Part shown: positions 53,951 through 64,000 of the stretch, in pieces | How the letters are laid out: each line of letters opens with the position of its first letter | Position numbering within the stretch: position 1 is the stretch's first letter | Source of the DNA: Craterostigma plantagineum | Taxonomy: Eukaryota > Streptophyta > Magnoliopsida > Lamiales > Linderniaceae | DNA: 64,000 nucleotides | NCBI GenBank assembly: GCA_027422505.1 | Contig: JAPQWV010001604.1 | Span: 1-64,000, forward strand | Reading direction: 5' to 3' | Program-made: the position numbers and the translations under genes | Notes under the pieces: generated by a model | What the model was told of the DNA's origin: nothing | Database searches by the model: none | The model's input: the letters and a program-made list of their open reading frames with translations, nothing else

Positions 53951-55053
53951 CTCTTCTTCGTGGGCTTTCTTTTCCGATTCTAGAGCGGCTGTCAAAGCAC
54001 CTATTTTGCGTATAATCTCTGGATTATAGATACATGGATAATTAGGTTTAGCTTGTTCGTCAGTGCCTTCTTGAATTTCGGGTCCAAATGGTGACATGTA
54101 GTCATCAGAGAGTGGTATCTCTCTAGTTTTATAACTATTATTGAGTTCTATGTAGTCACACTCAATTTGGGCCCATTCTTCTGTTCGTAAGTTTCAGACA
54201 CCTCGCTTGATTCAACGAATGGCCTTAGTTGTTCAAGGCTCAACCCAAAGCGTTTAATGTTGTATAGAGAAAGTACTTTATCTGCTTCAGGGTTAGTGGT
54301 GTATTCAAATCCCAATCCTCCGCGGGAATCATAGAATTCAACATCTTTGGGTTGGCTAAGGAACATGGTTCGTTCACTTTGACCTCTTTTGGTGTTGATG
54401 TCCTCTAATTTCTTGACTTTCTTGTATAGACGTACACGTTCGTTGGTGATTAGTTCGTATTGAGACAATACATTTTCACGTTCTTCCTCGCTATCTTTCA
54501 AGCTTCTACGCATATCGCCAATTTGTTTTTCCTTGCTTTCTGTAAGGTTTTCTAAAGTCTTTGCTTTAGTTTCAGACAAGGTCAAGGATTCATTAAGAAT
54601 AGCTATCTCTTCTTGTTGTTTGTTTAACAAGGCATAATTTTTGTCAAAATTGCTTTGGAGTTCTGAGTAATTTTTACGTTGCATGGAGAGTTCAGCTATC
54701 CTACGTTCTAGTTTAACGAAATCATTTAGGGATGGAGTGTATACCTCCTGGTCGGATGAAGAGACATCCGTTCTGTCTGATCCGATGGCTGGCTCATCCT
54801 CGTCGGAGTCATCCTCAAAGCTTTTCACCATGAAGGCCATTTCTCCTTCCTCCTCGTCAGATGTGTCCTCCAACCATTCCTCTTCCTCAGCACCAAGACT
54901 ATTCCCGCTTCCTTGCACTGTGAGAGCTGAAATTTTTTCTTGTAGTATTCAGTGTTTTTCTTCTTGGGTCTGAAGCATTCAGAAGTAAAGTGACCCGGCT
55001 TGCCACAGTTGAAGCACTTCTTTACTACTTCAGATTTCTTAGTTTTAGCCTCT
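53951..55053 (-). pseudogene. gag: Host sirevirus gag: zinc knuckle and coiled coil
   Basis: Minus strand: zinc knuckle CFNCGKPGHFTSEC (about 54970-55015), then an acidic stretch. A coiled coil of about 150 residues follows (54918-54148, with FVKLERRIAELSMQRKNY and NESLTLSETKAKTLENL), then a shorter Lys/Glu-rich frame to 53951, where the insertion interrupts. Coiled-coil extensions of gag are common in sireviruses and may aid particle assembly or host contacts. Two or more frame changes separate the pieces. Confidence 0.8.
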
Positions 55054-56013
55054 TCAGGGGCAATGTACTTCTGTTTCCCGCCCGAGATTCGTTGTTTGTT
55101 GAAGGAAGAAGATGATTTCTTGGCGCTCAGCCGTATCTGAGATCATAGCCAGTTTCTTTCTGATTGATTCGAGTTCGTCTTCAGATTCTTGGTCAGATTC
55201 GGCGTTGTCAGAGGTATCGGATTGTACGACCTGCTTTCCTTTAGAAGTTCTCGAGCTCCCGTTGCTTGACTTAGAAGTCACAAGTGCAATTGGTTCCATG
55301 TCGATGTTTGGTTTTCCTTCGTTCTTGATTTCTTTGGCATACTGCGAGTATTGTGAGAGATTATCGTGATGGGAGTGAATATCCATAGCGTCCAGGTCTT
55401 TGTTCTGTTGCTTAACCAGAACAGCAATCCGTCCCCACTCAGGTTGAAGTGTGGAAAGGAACTTGATGTTGTGTTCGAGGTTGGAACGTTGGATGTTGAT
55501 CTTTCTCATCTCGTTGATGATGGTCAGGAAGCGAAGGTAAACATCTCGGAGTTCTTCCCCCTCCTTAGCTTTGAAGGAGTCATAGGCAGTAAGGATGCTG
55601 GACTTCTTAGACAGATTACTAACTTCTGTCCCAACCATCATTTTGCAAACTTCGTCCCAAATTTCCTTCGCAGTGACCATTGCGTCGACTTGCTTGTAGA
55701 CGTCATTTGGTAGAGCCAGAAGTACGTAATGTCGGGCAAGCTTGTCCGCTCTGGCTCGTGCCCTCTCAGCATCATTGTATCGACTAGGGTCCTTAGGAGT
55801 TCTCCTCTCTGGAATTGCAGGAACAGCATCAGGTTGAGCAGGGATAATGGTCCAAAATTGAGCAGGTCCTTCAAAAATGGAGGAAAGCATGTCGTTTGCG
55901 AGGTCTGTACCCTTGATTTCTATGAAATTGATGAATCGTTGCTTCCAGATGCCGTACTCTCCCCATCTTAGTAGTGGTGCACGGTTGTCAGATCCAATAG
56001 CAAGACCGTCCAT
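55054..56013 (-). CDS. gag: Host sirevirus gag, capsid part
   Basis: Start ATG 56013 (MDGLAIGSDNRAPLL). Copia capsid-type gag with GEYGIWKQRFINFIEIKG, GPAQFWTIIPAQP, TAKEIWDEVCKMMVG, AKEGEELRDVYLRFLTIIN and FLSTLQPEWGRIAVLV, then a Ser/Asp/Glu-rich segment and SIRKKLAMISD. A single frameshift near 55100-55130 moves the natural continuation (KKSSSSF, then the zinc knuckle) to another frame, so the last 20 or so residues shown are not original. It is the same family as the gag at 40984-41369 and 49930-50505. Confidence 0.9.
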   Translation of the reverse strand: MDGLAIGSDNRAPLLRWGEYGIWKQRFINFIEIKGTDLANDMLSSIFEGPAQFWTIIPAQPDAVPAIPERRTPKDPSRYNDAERARARADKLARHYVLLALPNDVYKQVDAMVTAKEIWDEVCKMMVGTEVSNLSKKSSILTAYDSFKAKEGEELRDVYLRFLTIINEMRKINIQRSNLEHNIKFLSTLQPEWGRIAVLVKQQNKDLDAMDIHSHHDNLSQYSQYAKEIKNEGKPNIDMEPIALVTSKSSNGSSRTSKGKQVVQSDTSDNAESDQESEDELESIRKKLAMISDTAERQEIIFFLQQTTNLGRETEVHCP

Positions 56014-58097
56014 GTTTTCGTTTGGTAATGATCATTAACGCGTGATATATCTGCGAAATGAAACGCTTTAGTTTTGAATGATATATAGTCAAGTTTGAGA
56101 ATTTCGAATGTTGAGTCTAAATAGGTGAATTCACTTAATAAATCCTGTCGCAATTTAAGAATTTGATGATTTTTGTGTACTGCTCGAGGATGGAACGATT
56201 GGTGTTATGTGAATTTTGTTCTACCCAATTTGAATGCTTAATCGATTCTAATTTGATAGTGTGACAAGCTCGACAGAAATTGAATTAATATTTGAAAATG
56301 TGAGTTTTGATCGAAAGAGGGATTAAAACTTAAGTTTCGACAGAAATTAAGTTTCGATCGAAAGTGGTGACAAGCTCGGCAGAAATTAAGTTTCGATCGA
56401 AAGAGGGATTAAAACTTAGATAAGGTTAGTTTCAATCGAAATGGATTTCGATTTTGATTTGAAGAAACTAGTTTCGATCGATAGGAATGAAGAAGTTTCG
56501 GGCGAATTTGGTCCAAATTGGATTTGTTTCGATTGACTAAGATTGAATTTGGCTAATTTGGACGAAACAGTAAATAATTTGGACTTTCGCTGAGATATGA
56601 GTCGAGCCAAACTAAGCAAATTGATTGAAATTGGTACAGTAGACTTTCGGGCGAAATAGATTGGACTTTCGCCGAGAATTTTTGGAAAGGGGTCACTAAA
56701 TAAGTGGAAAAACAGGAGTTTACAAGACAGCGTGCGTGATACCGCTCACGACGCACCAAACGGTAATGAACAACCGACCAAGAGGCAACACTACCAAACA
56801 ACCCAGACGACCTACAATGTCCCACAGAACCAAAGCCAAATTACAAAGGAGTCGCGTAGGATAAGGCTACGTAGGCGTCACAAACCACTTCCATCATCGG
56901 GTTCCTGATACCAGTTGTAGTATCAGCAGGGGAGTAAAGCACATTGCCAAGAACAGCGCCAAGGGCACAGAGACCGGATGCGGTAACACAAAGTGAACGC
57001 TCCAAGCGGGAATGTGGAACATCCGCAAGGAAAAGGTCGGTGAGGGGCGCAAGTGCGCCAGCTCCTGTTAACCAACCGGAGAGAACCCACCAGGTGGTCC
57101 TTGTGACCCGCACACATAGCAAATCCGCCAGGAGGACCTCGCACCCAGTCCAACAACAGCACGACCAATCCACACCAAGCCCGAGAGAGCCATCTGCACC
57201 CACGAACAAAGACAAAGACAGATGCGAGCAGGGGACAAAGCACGAGTAAACATAAATAGCTTATAGAGAAATGAAATCCGCCACAGTGGCCAGCTCAGGG
57301 GCATAAGCGCGGCTCGTCAAGTGGAGCGATTCTACCAAGTCAAGCGCCAGACTCGTTTTAGAGCGCTAGCATGGAGATGGTACTTGTTCGGGATGGTGGG
57401 GAGTCGAAGCACATGAGGACTTCAATCTCGGCCGGGATGGTACTTTCGCCGAGAATTGTGTCTATCAAAACTGCGAAATTGGGCACTATAGCATTTCGGG
57501 CGATATCGACTGGCTTTCGCCGAGAATTGTATCGATCGAAGCTTGAAATTGGATACTGTAGTGTTTCGGGTGATATCGATTGGCTTTCGCCGGGAACTGT
57601 ATCGATCGAAACGTGGCAATTGGATACTGTAGCTTTTCGATCGAAACTGTGAAATTAGTGGATAATTGTCTCAAGACTCTAATCGATTGACTTTCGTCGA
57701 GAAATGTATCGGCGAAACTGTGAAATTGAAGAGAAATTGCCCGAAACTCAAATCAATCGAAGCTTCACTAAGTGAGTTTCGATCAAACCCTTCAAACTAA
57801 AAAGTACTGTTCTATCAACACTGATGAACAGTTCAGTAAAAACCCAGATTTTTGGACTCTTTTTGCTCAAATCCTACTCAAACTTGACTGAAATCGACGT
57901 GAAAGAACATAAATACACTCAATAACAGTTTTCTAACGTTTTAGGGGTAAAAAATCATTGAAAACTAATTAAAAACACCCAAAAACAGAGAAAATATTGA
58001 AAATGAGTTTTCAAGCCAAGAACTTGTTCAAATCCGGAATCGAGCAAAACTGGATTCAAATGAAAGATATTGATCCGCGTTAGGCTCTGATACCACT
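56014..58097 (-). other. Host sirevirus leader (copy B)
   Basis: About 2.1 kb between the 5' LTR and gag, duplicate of 3065-5175. It has TTTCGATCGAAA-type motifs at 56300-56690 and 57430-57790. The GC-richer island is at 56703-57420, with a 124-residue minus-strand frame at 56841-57215. The 69-bp repeat occurs in about 2.5 units from 57479. I do not accept a gene here, though the island deserves a search. Confidence 0.65.
58084..58095 (-). other. Primer binding site of host sirevirus
   Basis: The minus strand has a perfect TGGTATCAGAGC, two bases inside the LTR end. Confidence 0.85.
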
Positions 58098-58413
58098 TGT
58101 TGGCCCTTTTATTACCAAACAAGGATCAAAAGAAAGGTTTGAATGTGTAAAACGTGAAGAACACCTTGAGTGCGTGTTAGTGTGTGTTTTTCTAAGGAAA
58201 AGTACAAGGTGGCTTACCTTTTTAATTCTTTTGATAAAACCCTAATTAGGGTAAATGGGGCTTTATATACCACAACTATTTGGTATATTAAAGCTCAATA
58301 CAAAACTATGACTTAATATCATAAGTCACCCCAAACTACTACAACCTTCTAATTAGATATGCTAACCCAAGTTTACATAAAATAAAGGATGCTACTAAAT
58401 ATATTCCTAACAA
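58098..58413 (-). mobile_element. 5' LTR of host sirevirus, 316 bp (copy B)
   Basis: The minus strand starts TGTTAGGAATATATTTAG and ends GGCCAACA. The TATA box is at 58261-58269. It is flanked outside by ACTAT, but the second duplicate cannot be found because the 3' LTR is missing. Confidence 0.85.
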
Positions 58414-58755
58414 CTATGTTGGTGAACCCGTTATCTTCTACGTCGTCTTCTTTGTGCTCATAATATGCTCATAAGAGAAAGGTAAAATCTCTTTTCCTAA
58501 ATCATGCATATCAATTTAAAAATCTTTAGTCTCAGATAACATAAATGTTGATTCTCGAATTGGCTCCATGATACTATGTTGCAACATTATATTTTAGATA
58601 ATATCTTCCCGAGCAAAGGTGTACCATTCTTTGCCTCAATACTTTATGTTATCATTCATGAGATAAGACACCAGCGCCATCCATAGGATGCAGATCATAT
58701 TCAAAGTCCGATACCAAAATTCTATGGAAATGCAGAAGTTTGTTTCGATCTTGTT

Positions 58756-59457
58756 GTGAAACTTCGTAAGACTGATTTAGGTTATTCCACTGATGAAAAG
58801 CATGTTAAACATTCTGTGCCTAAGTTTAAGTGTTTTTGTGGTGGTAGAAATGGTCATTATGCATACAACTGTCCCTTGAAGAAGATTGATAAAGCTAAGT
58901 ATGTCTGGAGACCTAAGAAGTCACCTGTAAATGCCACTGTTGTATCTGATTGTAATAGGAGATCACCGTCTATGCAGAATGATATCTCATATGTTAACAG
59001 AAGTTATTTCTCCGCTAACATGTTAGGACCCAACAGAAATTGGGTACCTCAGAGAGTACTTCTTTCTACAGGTACGAAGGAAGAATTCCAGTAAGAAACG
59101 TAGGTGGTATCTCGACAGCTGGTGCTCCCGCCACATGATAGGTGATATAGGTAATTTTGTGTTGTTGAAGGCGGTTGATGGAGGATATGTTTCGTACGCC
59201 AACGACGCAAAAGCCAAAATCCTTGGAGTTGGTACTGTCGGTAACAATTTAAATATCACTATAGATAATGTATGGTTTGTTAAAAACTTAGAACATAATT
59301 TAATTAGCATTAGTCAATTATGTGATGATGGACTTACCGTAGATTTCGCCAAAGATAAGTGCTTTGTTAAAAAGAATGATGAGATTGTGTTTAGTGCACT
59401 AGGCATGGTAACATTTACTGCATTAGTCTTGATGATATTGCTAACTGATCGACAGCA
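58756..59457 (+). pseudogene. Copia gag zinc knuckle and protease fragment, copy B
   Basis: Duplicate of 5821-6515, with the same degenerate knuckle CFCGGRNGHYAYNC and the protease region. The active site here reads LDSWCSRHMIGD, with Trp for the Gly after Ser and Ile for Thr, so it is more decayed than copy A. A one-base deletion near 59399 shifts the end of the frame. It is bounded by the sirevirus LTR on the left and the Athila LTR on the right. Confidence 0.78.
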
Positions 59458-60992
59458 TGTACATTAATATATTATAGGTTTGTGCAAGTACGTCAAGTAA
59501 TAATTAAAACGAATATATTATAACTAGAACCACGCGCGATAGTCAGTGTACCTATCGTTTGTAATATAGCTATAGTGAATATCCGAGTATCGAACACGAG
59601 GAATAAATTGATTACTAGTATTGACCTATCGACTCGATATTTAACCTAAATAAAATAGCAGAATTTGTTTATACTACGAGCTAATTTAACAGAGCAACCC
59701 AAATGATTGGAAGACTAAGGAAGCACAACTAGAAATAATACGAGTAACTTAAGATGATAAATATGTGTTCGGGATTCGAATCCCGCTGGGTGCTATCGGC
59801 TATGGCTACGGAAAATTGCTCCTACGTGATTATCGACTAAATCGCAGTAATTTCCTACCCACTCACGGATTTGCTGTCGCCCTAAACGCTTGTGGGAATC
59901 TAAGTTTAGTAATTCACATCAACACATAGACATATCGATGTAAAGAAGCAATATCATAGAACGATAAATAGTCGGGTACACGTGTTCACGATTATCTTAC
60001 GCCTTAACTACGTCATAACCCAACGTTCATCTACTCCCAAGCACACAAGAGGATTAGCTACTCATATTAGGCAAAACAACAACGAGATTCAAAGGAAACG
60101 AGGATAGAGAACTCATAAAAACTTCCCTAAGAAGTGAACATGGCGTTTCTGAGGTGGCGCTCTCGTTCCTCGATTGGCTAGGCGTAGCTGCGTTGTTGGA
60201 TCGTCCCTTGAGCTTCTCCGAATCACGGGGCTGCTTCTAGTGTTCTTCCTCCTCTCCTTTTCTCTAAGTTTCGTCCCCATGAAGTTGTCCTTGAGTTCTG
60301 AGAAGAACTCCCCTTTTATGCATCGAATTTGGGTCAAAACCCTGAATTTTGGCACGTTCACGGCCACTTAACGGGCCTTCACGGCCGTGAACTATGCATT
60401 TAGGCTGACTTTTCGCCTTTCTTAAACCCTTCATGGCCTCTTGCATAAGGAGTCACGGCCGTGACGACGACTTAAACCCTAAATATTGACTTCATGCAAC
60501 GTGTCACGGCCTCTTGCATATAGGTTCACGGCCGTGACAGTGAATAGCAAAGCGGTTGTTTAGTCTCTGCCGCGAGTCACGGCCTTTGGCATGAAGACTC
60601 ACGGCCGTGACATATTCCTTAAAACTCTCTGTCCACGTTCACGGCCTCATGCATGACGATTCACGGCCGTGACGCTGGATCTTAAGCTCACTGCCCATGT
60701 TCACGGGCAAGTGCATAGACATTCACGGCCGTGACACCTTGTCCTTAAGCATACTGCCTCTGTTCACGGCCCCTTCGAGGTGAGTCACGGCTGTGACTCT
60801 TGCCTGATCTTCATACTGGCCATTTTCGCGTCGTTTTCGCCTCGTTTTTGTTCCTCTTCGCTCGATAATCATTCGAAGGTCCTACAATATTTAAATGGGT
60901 GTAAATAGAGCCAAGAAATGCATGGAATGACCAAAAATATCCTATTATAACCCAATAAATGCAACAATAAACGTATTAAAATACGTTTATCA
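59458..60992 (-). mobile_element. Athila 3' LTR (copy B), about 1.54 kb
   Basis: Bounded by TGTACA at 59458 and TTTATCA at 60992. It lacks the 109 bp found in copy A but has one more TCACGGCCGTGA unit (near 60658-60730). The palindrome array spans about 60357-60800. Confidence 0.75.
60357..60800. repeat. TCACGGCCGTGA palindrome array (copy B LTR)
   Basis: At least seven full TCACGGCCGTGA or one-mismatch copies are interleaved with CACGGCCTCTTGCAT half-sites, with period about 60-70 bases. It is better preserved than in copy A. Confidence 0.78.
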
Positions 60993-61007
60993 AACCTCCC
61001 CACACTT
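60993..61007 (-). other. Athila polypurine tract (copy B)
   Basis: The minus strand has AAGTGTGGGGAGGTT next to the LTR start, as in copy A. Confidence 0.8.
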
Positions 61008-62464
61008 GAGCTTTTGCTTGTCCTCAAGCAAATTAGAAGCAAGAAAAGGTAACAAGATAGTGGCACGACCATTCACAATTCACCAATGCAGATGGAAAAC
61101 ACAAAATTGAATCAAGCAAGCAATTATGGACACTGCAACAACAATCAGCACTTATCGACACGAATTTCCTTGGCACTACTAATCGAGATCCACACCTCAC
61201 AGGGATTCACTCAAATCACTCAGTGTATAGGCTAAAAAAATCGGTCAATCACTCAATTCATGCAATAATCTAGTCTAAACCATATGCTTGCAAGTCAATA
61301 GCACGTCTACTACTTAAAGTAGTTAGCATGAATCAGAAGGTCTTTTCCGGGTTAAATGGGTGCAGATAGTAATGAGGTGGTAGTGGAATCACATATGAGT
61401 AGCAGTCGTGTCGGTCTTCATGTCATTGTCTAAAGCGCGCCAAGAATTAACCTTTCTGGTTACGCCGTCTTCATTTCTTCTTGGTTCTGCTGCGTCCCAC
61501 TAAGCCTTTCTTCTCCCACGTCTCAAAATGAAAGATGATGTGGAATTCACGAGACTGGAAGTTTATCGAAGGAAAGGTTCTTTCTTTCTTTTCACAGCAG
61601 CTTATTCTCCTCATGCTTCAGTTCCACAGAAATAAATATATTTTTTCTTCTTTTTTTTTTTCAACAAATTGTTCACATTCCGGCGGGCCGTCATCACTGC
61701 GCTTTTCGACTTTGACATTTGACCTTCACTTCCGTTTAACTCGGGTTCAAATGATCTCTGGAGGCTTATTCAGGTTAGCGGCTTATGAAAATATGAGGTT
61801 TAAGAAATAAAAGGCTTAGGCACAAAGTGGCTAACTACGGTGATCAGTCGTGGTCGGGAACTTTGGCCGTGTACTTATTTCGTAATGCCTTCGTCATATT
61901 CATACAAAACACACTCTAAAGCAATTTCAATGTGTATCAAACGAGCAAGTTCTAGAGAGACGTAAATTATGCACTACTCACACAACCAAGAAAAATGAGC
62001 AAAAGCTCGTCAGCTCGAACTCTCACAACGGAACGTGGGTTATGTGTGTGAATCTCTCAAAGTAACACTATCTATTCATGCTGAAAAGATTAAATCACTG
62101 ATGCATGTCTTTATCGCTCACTAGACTCCCAGGTATGCAATCCATTTTGAGATGAACGCAAACAATCATGCCAGGCTTCTATAAATTGAATAACCACAGC
62201 ACGTTATATAAAAAATAAACTTCACGTAAATTTTCAACAAAATTCCCCCTCCCCACACTTAAGATGTACGTTGTCCTCAAGGTGTAAAATAAATAAAAGA
62301 AAGGTAAAAGAAGTTGAAAAGAACGTGTCTCCCCTGAAAAAAAATGGCGTGGTCCTGCCTCTTGCATTTGATGTAGTTGAACATGGTTGTTTTTACTAAT
62401 TTTGAAATAGTTTGAGTCGTAGTCTGAATCCGTGTCACATTTCCTGAAAACACTGAAAAGCAAA
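61008..62464 (-). other. Non-coding Athila tract (copy B)
   Basis: Duplicate of 8111-9505. The second polypurine-like block (minus AAGTGTGGGGAGG) is at about 62250-62285. No gene is seen. Confidence 0.6.
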
Positions 62465-63925
62465 TTAAACGTACGATAGAAATAAATAGTAGACAGCAAA
62501 ACGAGTCATAATCATCAAAAGTGTCGGGATGACAAGACCAAATACACAAAGTGTTCTACAAAAGAAACATCCCAAAATGAAACCGGGACTAAGGTGGTGG
62601 TGGTGAGGGCTGCCGACGGCGAAGGAATGCCAGTGACTCCTGTGATCGCCTGACCGCGTCGTCCATGGTTTAAGGGCCTGCTCATAGCGCTGTTGCTCTT
62701 CGCGGTAGCGTCGGTGGGCTTCCTCGTTTCGACGCTCATACTCATCCTGGCGATGTCGTGTCTCCTCATCACGTCGTAGGGCCTCATCATTGTAGCGTAC
62801 CATTTCCTGGCGCAATATGTGAAGCTCTGCGGCTGACGCATAAGGAGCGACACCCGAGGACTCGCCCTCGTGATAGCCGGAGGAATGGGAAGGTCCGGCA
62901 GTGTCGGGGTGTACTGGGAATGGCCCCACGCCCTCGAGTTCTAGTGGCTCTGGGAATGCGTCGCCGAGGTCCGTCTGCCCACGGTAAACCTCATGCCAGA
63001 CGTAAACCTTGTTCGAACGGGACCAATTGGGTGCTTTGATCAGCATCTTCATCTTCAACATCATCTCTTTGTTCACCAGATTTCGCCCACCCACTATCGT
63101 CATCTCTGGCAGATTTGCTGGCCACAAGTTAAGCCCCTTGATAAGCTTCGTAACAAATGGCCCCACTGCGAGCTTCCTGTGACTACGAACATCAGCTTGG
63201 GCCGCAAATGCATATTTTAGGGCTATCCCCAAGTGTACCTGCTGACCGCGCTGCATCCTGGCTAGGTAGAACAGGTCGCGAAGGCCAATCGCGCCGTGCG
63301 AGTCGCCCCTTGGTGTGAGCGAGGTAGTCAGGAGACGGTGGATATATCGCAGGCCTGGGCTTCTGAGCGACGAGGCCTTTGACGTCTTGACATTGAATGG
63401 TAGCTCGCCAGGTCGTGTAATCTCAGCCCAGCAGGCCTGTCGAAACTCTGGGCCTTCAAGATAGTATTTGTAGTACAAATCTTGTAAAGGTCCTCAGTTC
63501 CCGAAAGATGGCACTGGTGCTCCAATTGCCTGGCAGATGTCGCCTATGTCCACCGTGTGCTCCTTATTAAATGCCCGAAATGTGGTCTTGTTGACGCCGA
63601 AATCTACGTGGGCAAAGGTGGAAAGGAACTCTAGGGTGAGCTCCTTGTACGCCGGCTCGTCGATGTGAAAGAATTCGAGCCATCCGCTTAGGGACACGTA
63701 CCCGGCCACTTGCTGGTCGATGTGATACTTCGCCAGCGTGTCATGATCAATCTGATCGGTCGGAATGAATTGCGTTACCTTTAGCCGGTTGTAACGGGCC
63801 TGGTGCGTCTCATCGTCAAACTGCCCCGTAGACTCTAGCAGTGACGTCGTGCTTTGGCCTCGACGTGGACGACTCGTTGATCGCGAATCGTTATCACGTC
63901 CTGCAGCGGAGCGGCTTTTGCCCAT
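62465..63925 (-). pseudogene. Athila env-position ORF (copy B), longest version
   Basis: Starts MGKSRSAAGRD at 63925. A TGA at 63494-63496 interrupts it, as in copy A, but the same frame continues for more than 337 residues to 62465. Where copies A and C have TAG, this copy has CAG, so the protein runs on past RRYREEQ. It goes through an Arg/His-rich stretch to a hydrophobic C-terminus (about the last 40 residues, with LCVFGLVIPTLLMIM) that could span a membrane. That would suit an env-like protein, but only this copy shows it and the tail could be chance translation. The N-terminal half carries TTFRAFNKEHTVDIGDI, resembling the Athila ORF-1 family. Confidence 0.72.
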
Positions 63926-64000
63926 AGTACCTAGAAGTCTAAATGTGAGTTGGCGAGAAAAAGATAATCAACACAGCTCGACTCGACCAACAAAACGACA

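Larger units (their letters stand above)
30672..58413 (-). mobile_element. Large sirevirus (SIRE/Maximus-type copia), host of nested insertions
   Basis: Minus-strand order is 5' LTR (58098-58413), primer binding site, 2-kb leader, gag (56013 to 53951, then 39262-38547), PR-INT (38540-36978), RT-RNase H (36649-35157), CTCCCCC cluster and CGAAA-rich leader (35156-33555), and ORF3 (33541-30672). The 3' LTR is missing. Removing the insertion at 39263-53945 and one GTTCT duplicate rejoins gag, leaving about 13 kb. Copia order (INT before RT), a coiled-coil gag extension and an extra 3' ORF fit Sirevirus. Many frameshifts make it inactive. Confidence 0.82.
56056..64000. repeat. Direct segmental duplicate, copy B of 3065-11110
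   Basis: Collinear and in the same orientation as 3065-11110, with only a few differences per 100 bases by eye. Here the left edge continues into sirevirus gag, so copy B is the more complete arrangement on that side. It extends beyond the window on the right. Confidence 0.85.
59458..64000 (-). mobile_element. Athila-type element, copy B (continues beyond window)
   Basis: Minus strand: env-position ORF (63925-62465), non-coding tract, polypurine tract and 3' LTR (59458-60992). Gag-pol would lie to the right of the window. It matches copy A throughout. Confidence 0.85.

Overview
The window reads as plant nuclear heterochromatin, most likely from a flowering plant and probably a eudicot. Every coding signal I recognise belongs to a plant LTR retrotransposon lineage: Athila-type Ty3/gypsy, Tekay/Del-type chromovirus, and Sirevirus (SIRE/Maximus-type) Ty1/copia. 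There is also one hAT-like nonautonomous DNA transposon. I see no host gene, tRNA or rRNA. tRNA-Met-type primer binding sites, CTCCCCC-type polypurine tracts and the motif next to the Athila tract (AAGTGTGGGGAGG) are all typical of plants. The species cannot be determined from the sequence. Most open reading frames are decayed by frameshifts or single stops.

Left part (1-16.9 kb): an Athila fragment (1-1113, copy C) abuts a truncated chromovirus LTR (1114-3064, minus). Next come the 5' leader and a short 5' LTR of a sirevirus (3065-5490, minus), an old copia gag/protease scrap (5821-6515, plus), and a long Athila element on the minus strand (6525-16880, copy A). Copy A holds a 3' LTR, an env-position ORF, a spacer full of CACGGCCGTG palindromes, and broken integrase, RNase H, RT, protease and gag. 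Middle left (16.9-23.6 kb): a decayed chromovirus on the plus strand with chromodomain and 3' LTR. Then 23.6-26.6 kb is mostly unassigned.

Middle (26.6-58.4 kb): two copies of a sirevirus-associated third ORF (here ORF3) lie tail to tail (26.6-30.67 kb plus, 30.67-33.54 kb minus). The plus copy is split by the hAT element. The minus copy is the 3' end of a 13-kb-class sirevirus whose 5' LTR is at 58098-58413. That host is split by a nonautonomous sirevirus (39263-53945, TSD GTTCT) with gag fused directly to ORF3 and no pol. This is itself split by a young, nearly complete sirevirus (41370-49929, minus, TSD GCTGG) with almost identical 793-bp LTRs.

Right end (58.4-64 kb): the copia scrap, Athila LTR and env-position ORF appear again (copy B). 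About 8 kb at 3065-11110 is a direct duplicate of 56056-64000. Copies A and C share mutations absent from B, and C ends exactly where the chromovirus LTR begins, which suggests a later 9,044-bp tandem duplication.

The least ordinary points are the gag-ORF3 fusion element, the ORF3 module itself, lineage-crossing arrays of TTTCGATCGAAA-like palindromes in non-coding retroelement DNA, and an LTR pair that differs by an inverted hairpin loop.
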